Shown: positions 41,578-50,940, counted from the stretch's first letter. The stretch: 64,000 nt of DNA from Elusimicrobia bacterium GWA2_56_46 (GCA_001799575.1 MGTT01000009.1:1-64000), one strand, 5' to 3'. Translations and numbers: made by a program. Notes: generated by a model from the letters alone, not told the origin.

Positions 41578-41820
41578 TTACCCCGCCCAGTCACGATACG
41601 GCGTAATTGCCCGCCCCTTTATTCTATGTTTTAAGGATTTCAGGGTAAGGGAACAGGGAAGGGGTGTCGGCGGGTATTGTTGGAGGGGTGACGGGATCAG
41701 GCCTTTTCGTCCCGCAGGTTTCCGAGGGAAGCGAAAAGGCCTGATCCCGGCAGGCCCCCGAACTGGCAGCCGCCGACAGCCCGCTCTGTCGTGCGCGACT
41801 TCTATAAGTATCTGGATCAA
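41578..41820 (-). mobile_element. Structured dispersed repeat, copy 2 (short derivative)
   Basis: The left end carries the 15-mer cgtaattgcccgccc at 41602-41616, shared with 22097-22111. From 41631 it follows copy 1 at 22971. A perfect 17-bp hairpin (41693-41709 with 41732-41748) and an outer 9-bp helix (tgtcggcgg near 41666 with ccgccgaca near 41771) are present. The right block gctctgtcgtgcgc matches copy 1. The element ends 12 bp before the transketolase stop. It lacks the DUF3800 region found between the same ends at 22077-23116. Confidence 0.5.
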
Positions 41821-41831
41821 TTCTTATCGGC

Positions 41832-43799
41832 TTACTTTTTCAGGAATTCCTTGATCTTGGCCGTTACGGCTTCGGGGGTGAAGCCGAAATGGGCTAAGAC
41901 TTCCTTTTCGGGGGCCGACAGGCCGAAAGTTTCCACGCTTATCGTCAGGGAGCGCCCGTCGGCTAATTCCCGCCAGCCCGAACCGCGCCCCGCTTCTATA
42001 AAAACCTTAGGCAAAGCCTTGTCCAGCACCTCGGACCGGTGCTCCGCGGACTGCGCCGCGAAAACTTCCGCGCAGGGCATGGAAACGACTTTGGCCATTA
42101 TCCCCGCTTTCTCCAGCAGCGCGGCCGCGTCAAGCGCCAGCGAAACTTCGGAGCCGGTGGCGACTATCTCCAGGTCCGCCCGGCCCGGCGTGCCCTTGAT
42201 CACATACCCGCCTTTTTTCAGCCCTTCCTTTATCCTCTCCTTATGCTGCGCCTGTACCGGCAGTTTCTGCCTTGAAAGCACCAGAACCGCCGGTTTCCTG
42301 TTTTTCAGGATCCGTTCCCAGGCGTAAAAGGTTTCGTAAGCGTCGCACGGGCGCCACACCGCCAGGTTCGGGATCAGGCGCAGAGACATGAGCTGCTCCA
42401 CAGGCTGGTGAGTGGGACCGTCCTCGCCCAGGCCCACGCTGTCGTGAGTGAAAACGAACGTTGAGGGGATGTTCATGATCGCCGCCAGGCGTATGGCCGG
42501 GCGCATATAGTCCGAGAAGACAAGAAAAGTGGAGCCGAAAGGGCGCAGACCCCCGTGCAGCGCCATGCCGTTCACGATAGCGCCCATGGCGTGTTCCCTG
42601 ATGCCGAAATGCAGATTGCGCTCCGGATGTGCGGCGAAGTCGGTTTTGGCGGAGGCCGCCAGATCGGCCGAGCCGCTGATGAGGTTCTCTACCCGCTCCG
42701 CCAGCAGGTTCAGGGCCTTGCTGGAAGCCTCGCGGGTGGCCAGCGGCTTATCGAATACCAGATCCTCGTCCCTGATAATATTCTCAGGCAGTTCCGGGGA
42801 AAAATACTCGCTGAGCCTGGCGGCCAATTCCGGGGCTTTCTCCCTGTAGGATTTAAGCGACTTAAGCCATTTCTTTTCGGCCTTGCCGCCTTCCTGCGCA
42901 AACGCGGAAAAATGGGGGAGCAGCTCTTCAGGATATTTGAAAGGCTCTTCCCAGGGCCAGCAGAGAGCTTTTTTCGTGGCCAGAACTTCGTCGTGATTGA
43001 GCGGTTCGCCGTGCACGCCTTTGGTATCCTGTTTGGGGCTGCCGAAGCCGATGTGGGTTTTGGCGATGATGAGAGTCGGCTTATCCGCGCTTTTTCCGGC
43101 TTTTCTGAAAGCCCGGTCAAGTTCTTCCAGGTCGTTGCCGTTTTCCACATCGAGGACATTCCATTCCTGGGCGAGGAAATGCTTTTTAACGTCCTCGGTG
43201 AAAGTTATGGCGGTGGAGCCGTCGATGGTGATGCCGTTGGAATCATAGAGGCAGATAAGCTTGTTCAGTTTCAGGTGGCCGGCCAGCGACGCGGCCTCGT
43301 TGCTCACGCCCTCCATCATGTCGCCGTCGCCCGCGAAGACGTAAGTATGATGGTCTATAAGGCCGAATTCCGGCGTATTGAAGACGGCCGCGAGGCGTTT
43401 TTCAGCGATAGCCATGCCGACCGCGTTGGCAAAGCCCTGGCCGAGGGGGCCGGTGGTCGTTTCCACGCCTTTGGTATGGCCGTATTCCGGATGCCCCGGG
43501 GTTTTGCTGCCCGCCTGGCGGAAGCGTTTTATCTCATCCATCGGCAGGCCGTACCCGAACAGATGCAGCATGGCGTACAGCATGGCCGAGCCGTGGCCGG
43601 CGGACAGCACAAAACGGTCCCGGTCAAGCCATTCGGGGTTGGAGGGGTTGTGTTTCAGGTGGCGGCTCCATAAAACGTAGGCGGCGGGCGCGAGGCCCAG
43701 CGGCAGGCCGGGATGGCCCGAATTGGCTTTTTCCACCATATCGATAGCCAGAGTCCTGATGGCGTTCACCGCAAGGTTGTCCGTTTCGTTGAAAGACAT
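41832..43799 (-). CDS. tkt: Transketolase
   Basis: A 655-residue thiamine-diphosphate enzyme of the non-oxidative pentose phosphate pathway, moving two-carbon ketol units between sugar phosphates. The N-terminal TPP domain shows [11 protein letters not shown], then [25 protein letters not shown]; the pyrimidine domain shows [23 protein letters not shown]. The C-terminal domain is complete. Length is normal and a GGAG ribosome binding site precedes the ATG. The neighbouring zwf and pgl genes support a pentose phosphate cluster. Confidence 0.96.
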   Translation of the reverse strand: MSFNETDNLAVNAIRTLAIDMVEKANSGHPGLPLGLAPAAYVLWSRHLKHNPSNPEWLDRDRFVLSAGHGSAMLYAMLHLFGYGLPMDEIKRFRQAGSKTPGHPEYGHTKGVETTTGPLGQGFANAVGMAIAEKRLAAVFNTPEFGLIDHHTYVFAGDGDMMEGVSNEAASLAGHLKLNKLICLYDSNGITIDGSTAITFTEDVKKHFLAQEWNVLDVENGNDLEELDRAFRKAGKSADKPTLIIAKTHIGFGSPKQDTKGVHGEPLNHDEVLATKKALCWPWEEPFKYPEELLPHFSAFAQEGGKAEKKWLKSLKSYREKAPELAARLSEYFSPELPENIIRDEDLVFDKPLATREASSKALNLLAERVENLISGSADLAASAKTDFAAHPERNLHFGIREHAMGAIVNGMALHGGLRPFGSTFLVFSDYMRPAIRLAAIMNIPSTFVFTHDSVGLGEDGPTHQPVEQLMSLRLIPNLAVWRPCDAYETFYAWERILKNRKPAVLVLSRQKLPVQAQHKERIKEGLKKGGYVIKGTPGRADLEIVATGSEVSLALDAAALLEKAGIMAKVVSMPCAEVFAAQSAEHRSEVLDKALPKVFIEAGRGSGWRELADGRSLTISVETFGLSAPEKEVLAHFGFTPEAVTAKIKEFLKK

Positions 43800-43820
43800 G
43801 AAGTTTCTCCTGTTTGTATG

Positions 43821-43895
43821 AGGGTTTGAAGGTTAGAGGATTAGAGGGTTGGAAGAAAGAATAAAGAACTCATTCCTCCAACCCTCTAACCCTCG
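43821..43895. repeat. Inverted period-7 repeat between tkt and the NUDIX gene
   Basis: The left part (43823-43857) has heptamers such as aggttag, aggatta and gagggtt. The right part (43878-43891) has ccaaccc and tctaacc, their reverse complement. The right part overlaps the last codons and TAG stop of the minus-strand NUDIX gene. A hairpin can form between the parts. Confidence 0.65.
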
Positions 43896-44449
43896 TAGTT
43901 CCTTAACGCGTACGCTTGCAGCGCAATGATGGTCTTGGCGTCTTTTATTTGGCCGTTCCGCGCGAGTTTTAAAGCTTTTTTGAACGGCATTTTCTCCACT
44001 TTGATGAATTCGTCTTCGTCGGGGGCGGCTTTGCCCGCCTTGAGCCCGGTGGCCAGATAGATATGCAGGAGTTCGTTGGAAAATGCCGGGGTGGGCCAGA
44101 AAGCGGTAAGCTTGTTCATCCGTGCGGCGGTATAACCCGTTTCTTCCCTGAGTTCGGCCCGGGCTCTTTTAACCGGGGAGTCGTTGGAAGAGTGCAGTTT
44201 GCCGGCCGGTATTTCAAGCGTGACCTTGCCCACGGGATAGCGGTACTGGCGCACCAGCACGATGCCGCCGTCGTCCAGCACGGGCAGGATGGCCACCGCG
44301 CCGGGGTGGTCCAGGAATTCTCGCGTGGCGGGCTTGCCGTCCGGCAGGCGGATGGCGTCCGCCCTGAACTTTACGGCATTGCCGGAAAAGACCAGGCGTT
44401 TTTTTACCAGTTTTTCAACGTGTCCGTTTACCGCTTTAAGTTTCAGCAT
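43886..44449 (-). CDS. nudF: NUDIX hydrolase, ADP-ribose pyrophosphatase-like
   Basis: A 187-residue NUDIX enzyme. The Nudix box is at about residues 84-108, with AGKLHSS followed by RARAELREETGYTA, close to the canonical GX5EX7REUXEEXGU; the first Gly is in AGK. A downstream WPTPAFSNE segment fits ADP-ribose pyrophosphatases, which split ADP-ribose to AMP and ribose 5-phosphate, but other substrates are possible. Its C-terminal Tyr-Glu-Gly and stop are encoded by the period-7 repeat. It is divergent from dnaE. Confidence 0.88.
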   Translation of the reverse strand: MLKLKAVNGHVEKLVKKRLVFSGNAVKFRADAIRLPDGKPATREFLDHPGAVAILPVLDDGGIVLVRQYRYPVGKVTLEIPAGKLHSSNDSPVKRARAELREETGYTAARMNKLTAFWPTPAFSNELLHIYLATGLKAGKAAPDEDEFIKVEKMPFKKALKLARNGQIKDAKTIIALQAYALRNYEG

Positions 44450-44499
44450 ACCTGAGATTATATAAATAAACTCCGGCTTTCCGCCGCCCCATAAATTTA

Positions 44500-44505
44500 T
44501 ATAAT
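44500..44505 (+). promoter_or_regulatory. TATAAT box directly before dnaE
   Basis: A perfect TATAAT lies 10 bp before the dnaE ATG, in the sequence ataaatttatataat. There is no good -35 at 17 bp and no ribosome binding site between box and ATG. A transcript from it would have a leader of only a few bases. Confidence 0.4.
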
Positions 44506-44515
44506 CTTATCTATA

Positions 44516-47500
44516 ATGAAATCCGCGGGCTTTATCCATCTTCATAATCACTCGGAATATTCGCTCCTGGACGGGATGCTGCGCATCACCGACGGCGATG
44601 GAAAGCCGTCCGAGTTCCTCAAAGGGCTGGCGGACAGGAAAGTCCCCGCTCTGGCTTTCACCGACCACGGCAATATGTACGGCGCCATGGAATTCTATTT
44701 CACCGCCTCCGCCGCCGGCGTCAGGCCCATCATCGGCTGCGAGGTTTACACCGCCAAAGGTTCCCGCCTGGAGAAGGATAAGACTTCGTCCAGAAAAGAC
44801 AACGGCCACCTCACGATCCTGGCCAGGAACCAGGCCGGTTACCAGAATCTGCTGAAACTGGTTTCCAACAGCTATCTTGAAGGTTTCTATCACGACCCGC
44901 GCATAGACCTGGAGCTCCTGGCCCGGCACTCGGAAGGCCTGGTGGTTCTTTCCGGCTGTCTCAAATCCCATGTGGCCCGCGCCTGCGCCCTCGGCGACGT
45001 GGACGGGGCGGTGAAGGCCGCCTCCCAGTATTCGGATATTCTGGGCAAGGGCAACTTTTTTATCGAGCTGATGGATCACGGAATTCCCGAGGAGACCGTC
45101 GCGCTCAAAGGGCTGCTGGAGGTCGCCCGGCGCACCGGGCTGCCCGTCGTGGCCACCAACGACTGCCACTACCAGAAAAAAGAGGATTGGGAGGCGCACG
45201 ACGCCCATATCTGCATCTCCACCGGTTCGCTGGCGAGCGATCCGGACCGCATGAAGATGACCACGCACGAGCTTTATTTCAAGAGCCCGGAAGAGATGAT
45301 CCGGCTTTTCTCGCACACGCCCGAAGCCGTGAAGAACACCATCGCGATAGCCGAGATGTGCAATCTGAAAATAGAATCCGGCAAGCTTTATCTTCCCGAT
45401 TTCGACATCCCCGCCGAGTATAAGACGAAGTACAAGGAAGAAGACGCCCAGTTCGAATATCTGAAAGCCCTCTGCGCCGGCGGTCTGGAGGCTAAACTGG
45501 GCCGGGTCGGGGACGAATATAAAAAGCGGCTGGAGTACGAGCTCGGCGTCATAAGGCGGATGGGGTTTTCCAGCTACTTCCTGATCGTCATGGATTTTAT
45601 ACGGTATTCCCGGGCGCACGGCGTTCCCGTGGGGCCGGGCCGCGGCTCCGGCGCCGGGTCGCTGGTGGCTTTCGCCCTGGACATTACGCGGGTGGATCCG
45701 ATCGTCAACGGCCTCCTGTTCGAGCGGTTCCTCAATCCGGATCGCAAGAGTATGCCCGACCTGGACATCGATTTCGCCGACTCCGGTCGCGAGAAGATCA
45801 TAGAATACGTCCGCCAGAAATACGGGATCAACAACGTGGCCAATATCATCACCTACGGCACCATCAAGTCCAAGACCGCGGTGCGCGACGTGGGCCGCGT
45901 CATGAATATCCCCCTGGCGGAAATAAACGCCATCGCCAAGCTTATCCCCGACGGCGAAACTCTTTACAAAGCCATGTCCACCGTGCCCGACATCCAGAAA
46001 TGTCAGAAAGACCCTAAGATAAAAAAGATGTTCGAAATCGCGCTTAAGATCGAGGGCCTGCGCCGCCAGACCGGCGTGCACGCCGCCGGAGTGGTCATCA
46101 CCAAAGAGCCGGTCGTCAACTACGTGCCGCTGGCCAACCGCAACAACAAAGACGTTATTACCACGCAGTACGACGGCAACATGCTGACCAGACTCGGCCT
46201 GCTGAAAGTCGACTTCCTGGGCCTCCGGACCCTTACCATCATCGAGACGGCTTCGGAGCTGATCCGGGCCGGGAAAGACAAGGATTTCGACATCTACAAG
46301 GTTCCGCTGGACGATAAGAAGACTTACGATCTCCTGTGCGACGGACGCACGACCGGCGTCTTCCAGCTGGAGAGCGAAGGCATGAGAAAGCTGATCAAGG
46401 GTCTGAAGCCCTCGCAGTTCAGCGATATCGCGGCCTTAGTGGCCCTCTACCGGCCAGGTCCCATCCAGAGCGGTATGCTGGACCTGTTCGTGGAGCGCAA
46501 GCACGGCCGCAAGAAGATCGTTTACGATCACCCGATCCTGGAGCCCATCCTGAAAGATACTTACGGCACCATGGTCTACCAGGAACAGGTCATGGAGATC
46601 TCCAAGAAACTCGCCCTGTTCACCCCCGGTGAGGCCGACTCTCTGCGCAAGGCCATGGGCAAGAAGAAACCGGAAGAAATGGAGCTCCTGCGCGTAAAGT
46701 TCACGGACGGCGCCAAAAAGAACGAGATCCCGCTCAAGCTTTCCACCAAGATCTTCGACCAGATGTTGCAATTCGCCGGTTACGGCTTCAATAAATCCCA
46801 CTCGGTGGCGTACGCCCTTGTGGCCTATCAGACCGCCTGGCTCAAGGCCAATTATCCCGTGGAGTTCATGTGCGCCCTTCTGACCAGCGAGATAGGCCAC
46901 AACGCCGTGAATTCGGACGACAAAGAGAACAAGCAGGTCACCTATATCGGCGAGGCTCAGGCCATGGACATAGAGATCCTGGGCCCCGACCTGAACCATT
47001 CGGGCAGGATCTTCGCCATAGAGGCGAAGAACGGCAAGCCGGCTGTGCGCTTCGCCCTGACCGCCGTCAAGAACGTGGGGGAGGGGGTGGCGGATGCCGT
47101 TGTGGCCGAGCGGATCAAAAACGGCCCCTTCAAATCTTTCGAGGAATTCACGCTGCGCGCCGACAACAAACAGCTTAACAAGCGCGTTATCGAGTCGCTG
47201 GCCAAAAGCGGGGCCTATGACAATCTTTACCCCTCTCCGACGGTGGAACTGGCCCGCACCAAGGCGCTTAAAGCCGTGGAGAACTTCAGCGATACCGGCT
47301 CCAAAAGCCGCCGGGAGGCCGAGGGGCAGGATCTTCTTTTCGGGGTGGAGGCTTCCCGCAAACCCTCCAACACGGCGGTGCTGCCGTCCGAAGCGCTCAA
47401 CGAGCATACGATCCTGAAATACGAGAAAGAAGTGCTGGGGTTTTATTTTTCCGGCCACCCGCTTAACAGTTACCGGCGTCACATTTCCATGATCTCCAAT

Positions 47501-48055
47501 TCCAATATCGAGAAAATCCTGACCGCCGGCTTCAAGCCGGGAGAAACGGTCCGCGTGGCGGGTATTGTCCTGCAGTCCAAGGTCATGCAGACCAAAAAAG
47601 GCGATACTATGGCAAAGTTCGAACTGGAAGACCTCTCCGGCAGTATCGGGGTGTGCCTGTTCCCCAAAAAATACGCGGTCTACGGCCACCAGCTTGGGCC
47701 GAATAAGATCGTGGTCGTTACGGGCAGGGTGCAGGAGTCGGATTTCGGCCGGACCCCGTTCGAGTTGATAGCCGAGGAGGTTCTGGGATTGTTCGACGCG
47801 ATGAACAAATGGGGAAAAAATATTATAATACGGCTGCCCGAGGGCATCCTGTTCGACGAGAAGCAATTGACTGAACTCAGGAATACGCTCGGCAGAAGCC
47901 ACGGGGAGTGCCCGGTTTACCTGAAAATAGACACAAAAGTCAGGAGTTCGTACATGGTGGAGACCCGCGACAGGGTAGCGCTCAGCGAGACCCTGTTAAA
48001 AGACCTGGAAAAACTACTGGGGGAAAAAACATGGCAGGTGGAAAGCGCATACTGA
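44516..48055 (+). CDS. dnaE: DNA polymerase III alpha subunit
   Basis: A 1179-residue replicative polymerase. The N-terminal PHP domain begins FIHLHNHSEYSLLDG (metal-binding His residues). The palm has PDLDIDFADSGREKI with catalytic aspartates near residue 415, and a third lies further on. A tandem helix-hairpin-helix segment and a C-terminal OB-fold (about 1005-1090, VRVAGIVLQSKVMQTKKGDTMAKFE) follow. This is the DnaE1 type without an exonuclease domain. A response regulator gene overlaps its last 25 bases. Confidence 0.97.
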   Translation: MKSAGFIHLHNHSEYSLLDGMLRITDGDGKPSEFLKGLADRKVPALAFTDHGNMYGAMEFYFTASAAGVRPIIGCEVYTAKGSRLEKDKTSSRKDNGHLTILARNQAGYQNLLKLVSNSYLEGFYHDPRIDLELLARHSEGLVVLSGCLKSHVARACALGDVDGAVKAASQYSDILGKGNFFIELMDHGIPEETVALKGLLEVARRTGLPVVATNDCHYQKKEDWEAHDAHICISTGSLASDPDRMKMTTHELYFKSPEEMIRLFSHTPEAVKNTIAIAEMCNLKIESGKLYLPDFDIPAEYKTKYKEEDAQFEYLKALCAGGLEAKLGRVGDEYKKRLEYELGVIRRMGFSSYFLIVMDFIRYSRAHGVPVGPGRGSGAGSLVAFALDITRVDPIVNGLLFERFLNPDRKSMPDLDIDFADSGREKIIEYVRQKYGINNVANIITYGTIKSKTAVRDVGRVMNIPLAEINAIAKLIPDGETLYKAMSTVPDIQKCQKDPKIKKMFEIALKIEGLRRQTGVHAAGVVITKEPVVNYVPLANRNNKDVITTQYDGNMLTRLGLLKVDFLGLRTLTIIETASELIRAGKDKDFDIYKVPLDDKKTYDLLCDGRTTGVFQLESEGMRKLIKGLKPSQFSDIAALVALYRPGPIQSGMLDLFVERKHGRKKIVYDHPILEPILKDTYGTMVYQEQVMEISKKLALFTPGEADSLRKAMGKKKPEEMELLRVKFTDGAKKNEIPLKLSTKIFDQMLQFAGYGFNKSHSVAYALVAYQTAWLKANYPVEFMCALLTSEIGHNAVNSDDKENKQVTYIGEAQAMDIEILGPDLNHSGRIFAIEAKNGKPAVRFALTAVKNVGEGVADAVVAERIKNGPFKSFEEFTLRADNKQLNKRVIESLAKSGAYDNLYPSPTVELARTKALKAVENFSDTGSKSRREAEGQDLLFGVEASRKPSNTAVLPSEALNEHTILKYEKEVLGFYFSGHPLNSYRRHISMISNSNIEKILTAGFKPGETVRVAGIVLQSKVMQTKKGDTMAKFELEDLSGSIGVCLFPKKYAVYGHQLGPNKIVVVTGRVQESDFGRTPFELIAEEVLGLFDAMNKWGKNIIIRLPEGILFDEKQLTELRNTLGRSHGECPVYLKIDTKVRSSYMVETRDRVALSETLLKDLEKLLGEKTWQVESAY

Positions 48056-48405
48056 TAGCCGACGACGACCCGGACATAGTGGATTTGCTGGAAACTTATT
48101 ACAGGAAGAAAGGTCACGCGGTGGCCGTGGTGGTGAACGGCAAAGACGCCCTGCAGAAGCTGGAGGCCGAAAAGTTCGACCTGGTGCTTATGGACGTGAT
48201 GATGCCGTACATAGACGGTTATCACGTGGCTTATGAGATCAGCTCCAAGCTGGGCGCGGACGCGCCGAAGATAATCATCATGACGTCCAGGGATGTAGCC
48301 AGCGAAAAGGGCATCGCGATGCTGAGCGGAGCCCATGACGTGGTACAGAAACCGTTCACGCTTGACGAACTGGACAAAAGGGTGGCGGCGCTGCTGGGAG
48401 CGTAA
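48031..48405 (+). CDS. Single-domain response regulator
   Basis: A 124-residue CheY-like receiver. The acidic pocket is ADDD (about 10-13), the phosphorylated residue is Asp55 in LVLMDVMMP, Thr lies in IIMTSRD, and Lys is in VVQKPF at about 107. There is no output domain. It starts inside the 3' end of dnaE (25-base overlap) with a GGGGGAAA ribosome binding site, so it is co-transcribed with dnaE. No histidine kinase lies nearby. Confidence 0.92.
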   Translation: MAGGKRILIADDDPDIVDLLETYYRKKGHAVAVVVNGKDALQKLEAEKFDLVLMDVMMPYIDGYHVAYEISSKLGADAPKIIIMTSRDVASEKGIAMLSGAHDVVQKPFTLDELDKRVAALLGA

Positions 48406-48410
48406 GCGGG

Positions 48411-48438
48411 AGTGGTTAGTGATTAGTGGCAGAGTAAA
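48411..48438 (+). repeat. Period-7 repeat after a response regulator gene
   Basis: Heptamers agtggtt, agtgatt and agtggca start 6 bp after the stop codon and are followed by gagtaaa. The unit is the same as at 272, 1163 and 54236. No inverted partner is visible here. Confidence 0.55.
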
Positions 48439-48469
48439 TCTATTTGTACAAAATACAAAGGATGGTAAT

Positions 48470-49228
48470 ATGAAAAAACTTAAACTGCCGGCGGCGCTTG
48501 CGTGCGCCCTGTTAGTTATTAATTCAGCGGCTTTTGCCGCCAGGGACAAGGAGAAAGGCGAGAACGTCGTCCTGCCGGATACCGAGCTTATCGATATCCC
48601 CACGGCGGGCATCCTTGACTATTACGGTTTTCAGGTCAAGAACAGGGCCTATTCGCAAGGCGGCGTGGTCACCGCGCTCAATTTCGGAGTGCTGGAGCGG
48701 CTCAATCTCGGCGCCTCGATGGCCGTGGATAAACTGATAGGCTCGGATTCGCCCATCAAGATGCGCCGGCCGGAGATCCAGGTCAAGTTCCGCTTCTTTG
48801 ACGGCGGCTACTACGTTCCCGCCGCGGCGCTGGGATATGACGGCCAGGGATATTATTACGACTCGGATTCCAAAAAGTACATGGAAAAAGGCAAAGGCCT
48901 TTACCTGGCCGGTTCAAAAGAGATAGGCATTCCCAATTTAACGGCGCACGGCGGGTTCAATGTCCCCGATTTCGACACCAGCTACCTGTTCGGTTTCCTG
49001 GGCGCCAATTACACGCTGGAGGACAAGGTATCTTTTCTCCTGGAATTCGACAACCTGTTCCATAAGGACGATCCTTCCCGGTTCAACGTCGGAACCAGGG
49101 TTTACATCACCCCTTACTTCCAACTGGATATAGGCGTAAGGGAGCTCAGTCCCAGCCGGGACTTCTCCAATGGACTTCCGCGCAAAACCGAGCGCATAGT
49201 ACAGCTGAGGTACAATACGAATTTTTAA
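48470..49228 (+). CDS. Probable outer-membrane beta-barrel protein
   Basis: A 252-residue protein with a signal peptide (about 1-23, ending AFAA). Alternating hydrophobic strands and a terminal phenylalanine (YNTNF) fit a small outer-membrane barrel. Landmarks include VLPDTELIDIPTAGILDYYGFQ and VTALNFGVLERLNLGASMA, a strand-turn-strand pattern seen in YjbH-like and other barrels. I cannot name the family. An AAAGGATGG ribosome binding site precedes the ATG. It lies between the response regulator and pfk. Confidence 0.75.
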   Translation: MKKLKLPAALACALLVINSAAFAARDKEKGENVVLPDTELIDIPTAGILDYYGFQVKNRAYSQGGVVTALNFGVLERLNLGASMAVDKLIGSDSPIKMRRPEIQVKFRFFDGGYYVPAAALGYDGQGYYYDSDSKKYMEKGKGLYLAGSKEIGIPNLTAHGGFNVPDFDTSYLFGFLGANYTLEDKVSFLLEFDNLFHKDDPSRFNVGTRVYITPYFQLDIGVRELSPSRDFSNGLPRKTERIVQLRYNTNF

Positions 49229-49233
49229 AAAAT

Positions 49234-49268
49234 GTAAAGCGTAAAGGGCAACCTGCAAACCGAAAAAT
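49234..49268 (+). repeat. Period-7 repeat before pfk
   Basis: Five heptamers all begin with G; the first two are gtaaagc and gtaaagg. They run from the end of the barrel gene to just before the pfk ribosome binding site. The unit resembles that at 2439. A diverged tail follows. Confidence 0.55.
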
Positions 49269-49282
49269 CAAGGAGGGCTTTT

Positions 49283-50317
49283 ATGAAGAAAAAAATCGGA
49301 ATTTTAACCGGCGGCGGAGACTGTCCCGGACTTAACCCCGCTATACGCGGCTGCGTTTACGCGGCCGAAAAGCGCGGCTATGAATGCGTGGGGCTGCTGG
49401 ACGGCTGGAAGGGGCTGGTGGAAGGCCTCACCACGCCGCTGAACAAGGACATAACCGAGTATATCGTCATGAAAGGCGGCACGATGCTCGGCACCTCGCG
49501 CACCAATCCTTTCAAGCGGGAAGAGAACGTAGGGAAATGTCTTGAGACCTTTAAAAAACTGGGGCTTCATGCCCTGGTCGCCATGGGGGGGGATGATACG
49601 CTGGGCGTGGCCACCAGGCTTTACCGCGACCACAAGCTCAATGTCGTGGGCGTGCCCAAGACCATGGACAACGATCTTAACGTCACCGACTACACTTTCG
49701 GTTTCGATACCTCGGTCACGCACGCCATGGAAGCCGCGCAGTCCCTGATAGACACCGGCAACAGCCACCACCGCATTATGGTGCTGGAAGTCATGGGCCG
49801 GCACGCCGGCTGGGTGGCGTTATATACGGCCATCGCTTCGGCGGCGGATTTTGTCTGCATCCCGGAGAGGAAAATAGACACCGCGGAGATGCTCAGGAAA
49901 CTCAAAGAATCCTACGCGAGGAAACGGTTCGCGCTGGTAGTCACCAGCGAGGCCGCCGAGCTGCCGGAAGCGGGCGAGGGCGTCTCCAAGAGGGACGTTG
50001 ACCAGTTCGGCCACGCCATCCTTAAGGATCGTGGGATGGGCGAGCGCATCTCCCAGTTCATAGAGAAGCAGACCGGCATAGAGACCCGCTTCGCCGTCAT
50101 CGGCCATATGCAGCGGGGCGGGGCTCCGACGCTGTTCGACAGGATGCTTGCCACGCGCGTAGGCATGAAAGCCGCGGAGCTGGTGCACGCGGGGCAGTTC
50201 GGCATGATGAGCGCCCTGGTGGGGAACCAGATCGTAGGGGTGCCGCTTGAAAAAGCCACCGGCGAGCTGAAAACGGTCTCAAAAGAATGGTTCGACACGA
50301 TGGAAGTGTTGTTCTAA
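49283..50317 (+). CDS. pfp: 6-phosphofructokinase, pyrophosphate-dependent type
   Basis: A 344-residue PfkA-family enzyme converting fructose 6-phosphate to fructose 1,6-bisphosphate. The phosphoryl-donor loop reads GGDDT at residues 102-106 and PKTMDND at 125-131. ATP-dependent enzymes have Gly at both diagnostic positions (GGDGS and PGTIDND), whereas Asp plus Lys marks the PPi-dependent class. The reaction would be reversible. An AAGGAGG site precedes the ATG. Together with the membrane pyrophosphatase at 2548 this suggests PPi as an energy currency. Confidence 0.92.
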   Translation: MKKKIGILTGGGDCPGLNPAIRGCVYAAEKRGYECVGLLDGWKGLVEGLTTPLNKDITEYIVMKGGTMLGTSRTNPFKREENVGKCLETFKKLGLHALVAMGGDDTLGVATRLYRDHKLNVVGVPKTMDNDLNVTDYTFGFDTSVTHAMEAAQSLIDTGNSHHRIMVLEVMGRHAGWVALYTAIASAADFVCIPERKIDTAEMLRKLKESYARKRFALVVTSEAAELPEAGEGVSKRDVDQFGHAILKDRGMGERISQFIEKQTGIETRFAVIGHMQRGGAPTLFDRMLATRVGMKAAELVHAGQFGMMSALVGNQIVGVPLEKATGELKTVSKEWFDTMEVLF

Positions 50318-50321
50318 GGAG

Positions 50322-50348
50322 GGGGACACCTTGCCGCAAGGTGTCCCC
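50322..50348. repeat. Perfect palindrome before the HAMP gene
   Basis: Arms 50322-50332 and 50338-50348 pair perfectly (11 bp) around the loop GCCGC. The copy at 18552 differs at a few bases. It lies between the pfk stop and the AGGGAG ribosome binding site of the next gene, 12 bp before that start codon. RNA folding could modulate ribosome access; a REP-type repeat is also possible. Confidence 0.7.
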
Positions 50349-50360
50349 AGGGAGAAATTC

Positions 50361-50912
50361 ATGGCAGATAACGCACAAGCTAAACCGGCCCAGCAGTTCC
50401 AGCGCAGGACCATACTTATCAAGAAAGGCCTGCAATACCGCTACATGGCGCTGATCTTCCTGAGCGTCCTGGTGGCGTTCCTCATCGTCGGGCTGGATCT
50501 GATCTGGACCGTTTCCAAGGTCGTGAACGACCATCCCATGATGCAGCCTCTTCTGGAGGATATTTTCACCATGGCGCCGCTTTTCGTCCTTAAGATAGGT
50601 ATGTACATGGTGATCGTGCTCATCGTGTCGGCCGTGGTTTCCCACCGCATGGCCGGGCCTATCTATAAATTCGAGAAAAGCTGCGCCATCGTGGCTTCCG
50701 GCGACCTGACCCACCGGGTTTACCTGCGCAAGGGCGATCAGTTGACCGATCTGCAGGATCACTTCAACGAGATGACGGGCGCGGTCAACGAAGTGGTGAA
50801 GGAACTGGAGTCTTTCAGGGCCGAAGCCGCGGCCAAGGATCCCGCCCTCAGGGCCAGGGCCGATGAGGTTTCCGGGAAAATAGCCGGGATCATGCCGGGG
50901 TATAAGATATAA
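50361..50912 (+). CDS. HAMP-domain membrane protein without output domain
   Basis: A 183-residue inner-membrane protein with helices at about 29-50 and 73-95, a short periplasmic loop, and a HAMP domain at about 92-145 (HRMAGPIYKFEKSCAIVASGDLTHRVYLRKGD). A short helical coiled coil (NEMTGAVNEVVKELESFRAEA) follows, and then the protein ends. Similar two-helix plus HAMP proteins are usually sensors, but no kinase or methyl-accepting domain is present. It sits in a gene row with pfk and an efflux-type TolC. Confidence 0.8.
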   Translation: MADNAQAKPAQQFQRRTILIKKGLQYRYMALIFLSVLVAFLIVGLDLIWTVSKVVNDHPMMQPLLEDIFTMAPLFVLKIGMYMVIVLIVSAVVSHRMAGPIYKFEKSCAIVASGDLTHRVYLRKGDQLTDLQDHFNEMTGAVNEVVKELESFRAEAAAKDPALRARADEVSGKIAGIMPGYKI

Positions 50913-50940
50913 ACCGAAAATTGCAACGCAATTTTCGTAG

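Noticed and set aside
49283-50317. ATP-dependent phosphofructokinase
   Set aside because: Diagnostic Gly residues are replaced by Asp and Lys, which mark the PPi-dependent class.
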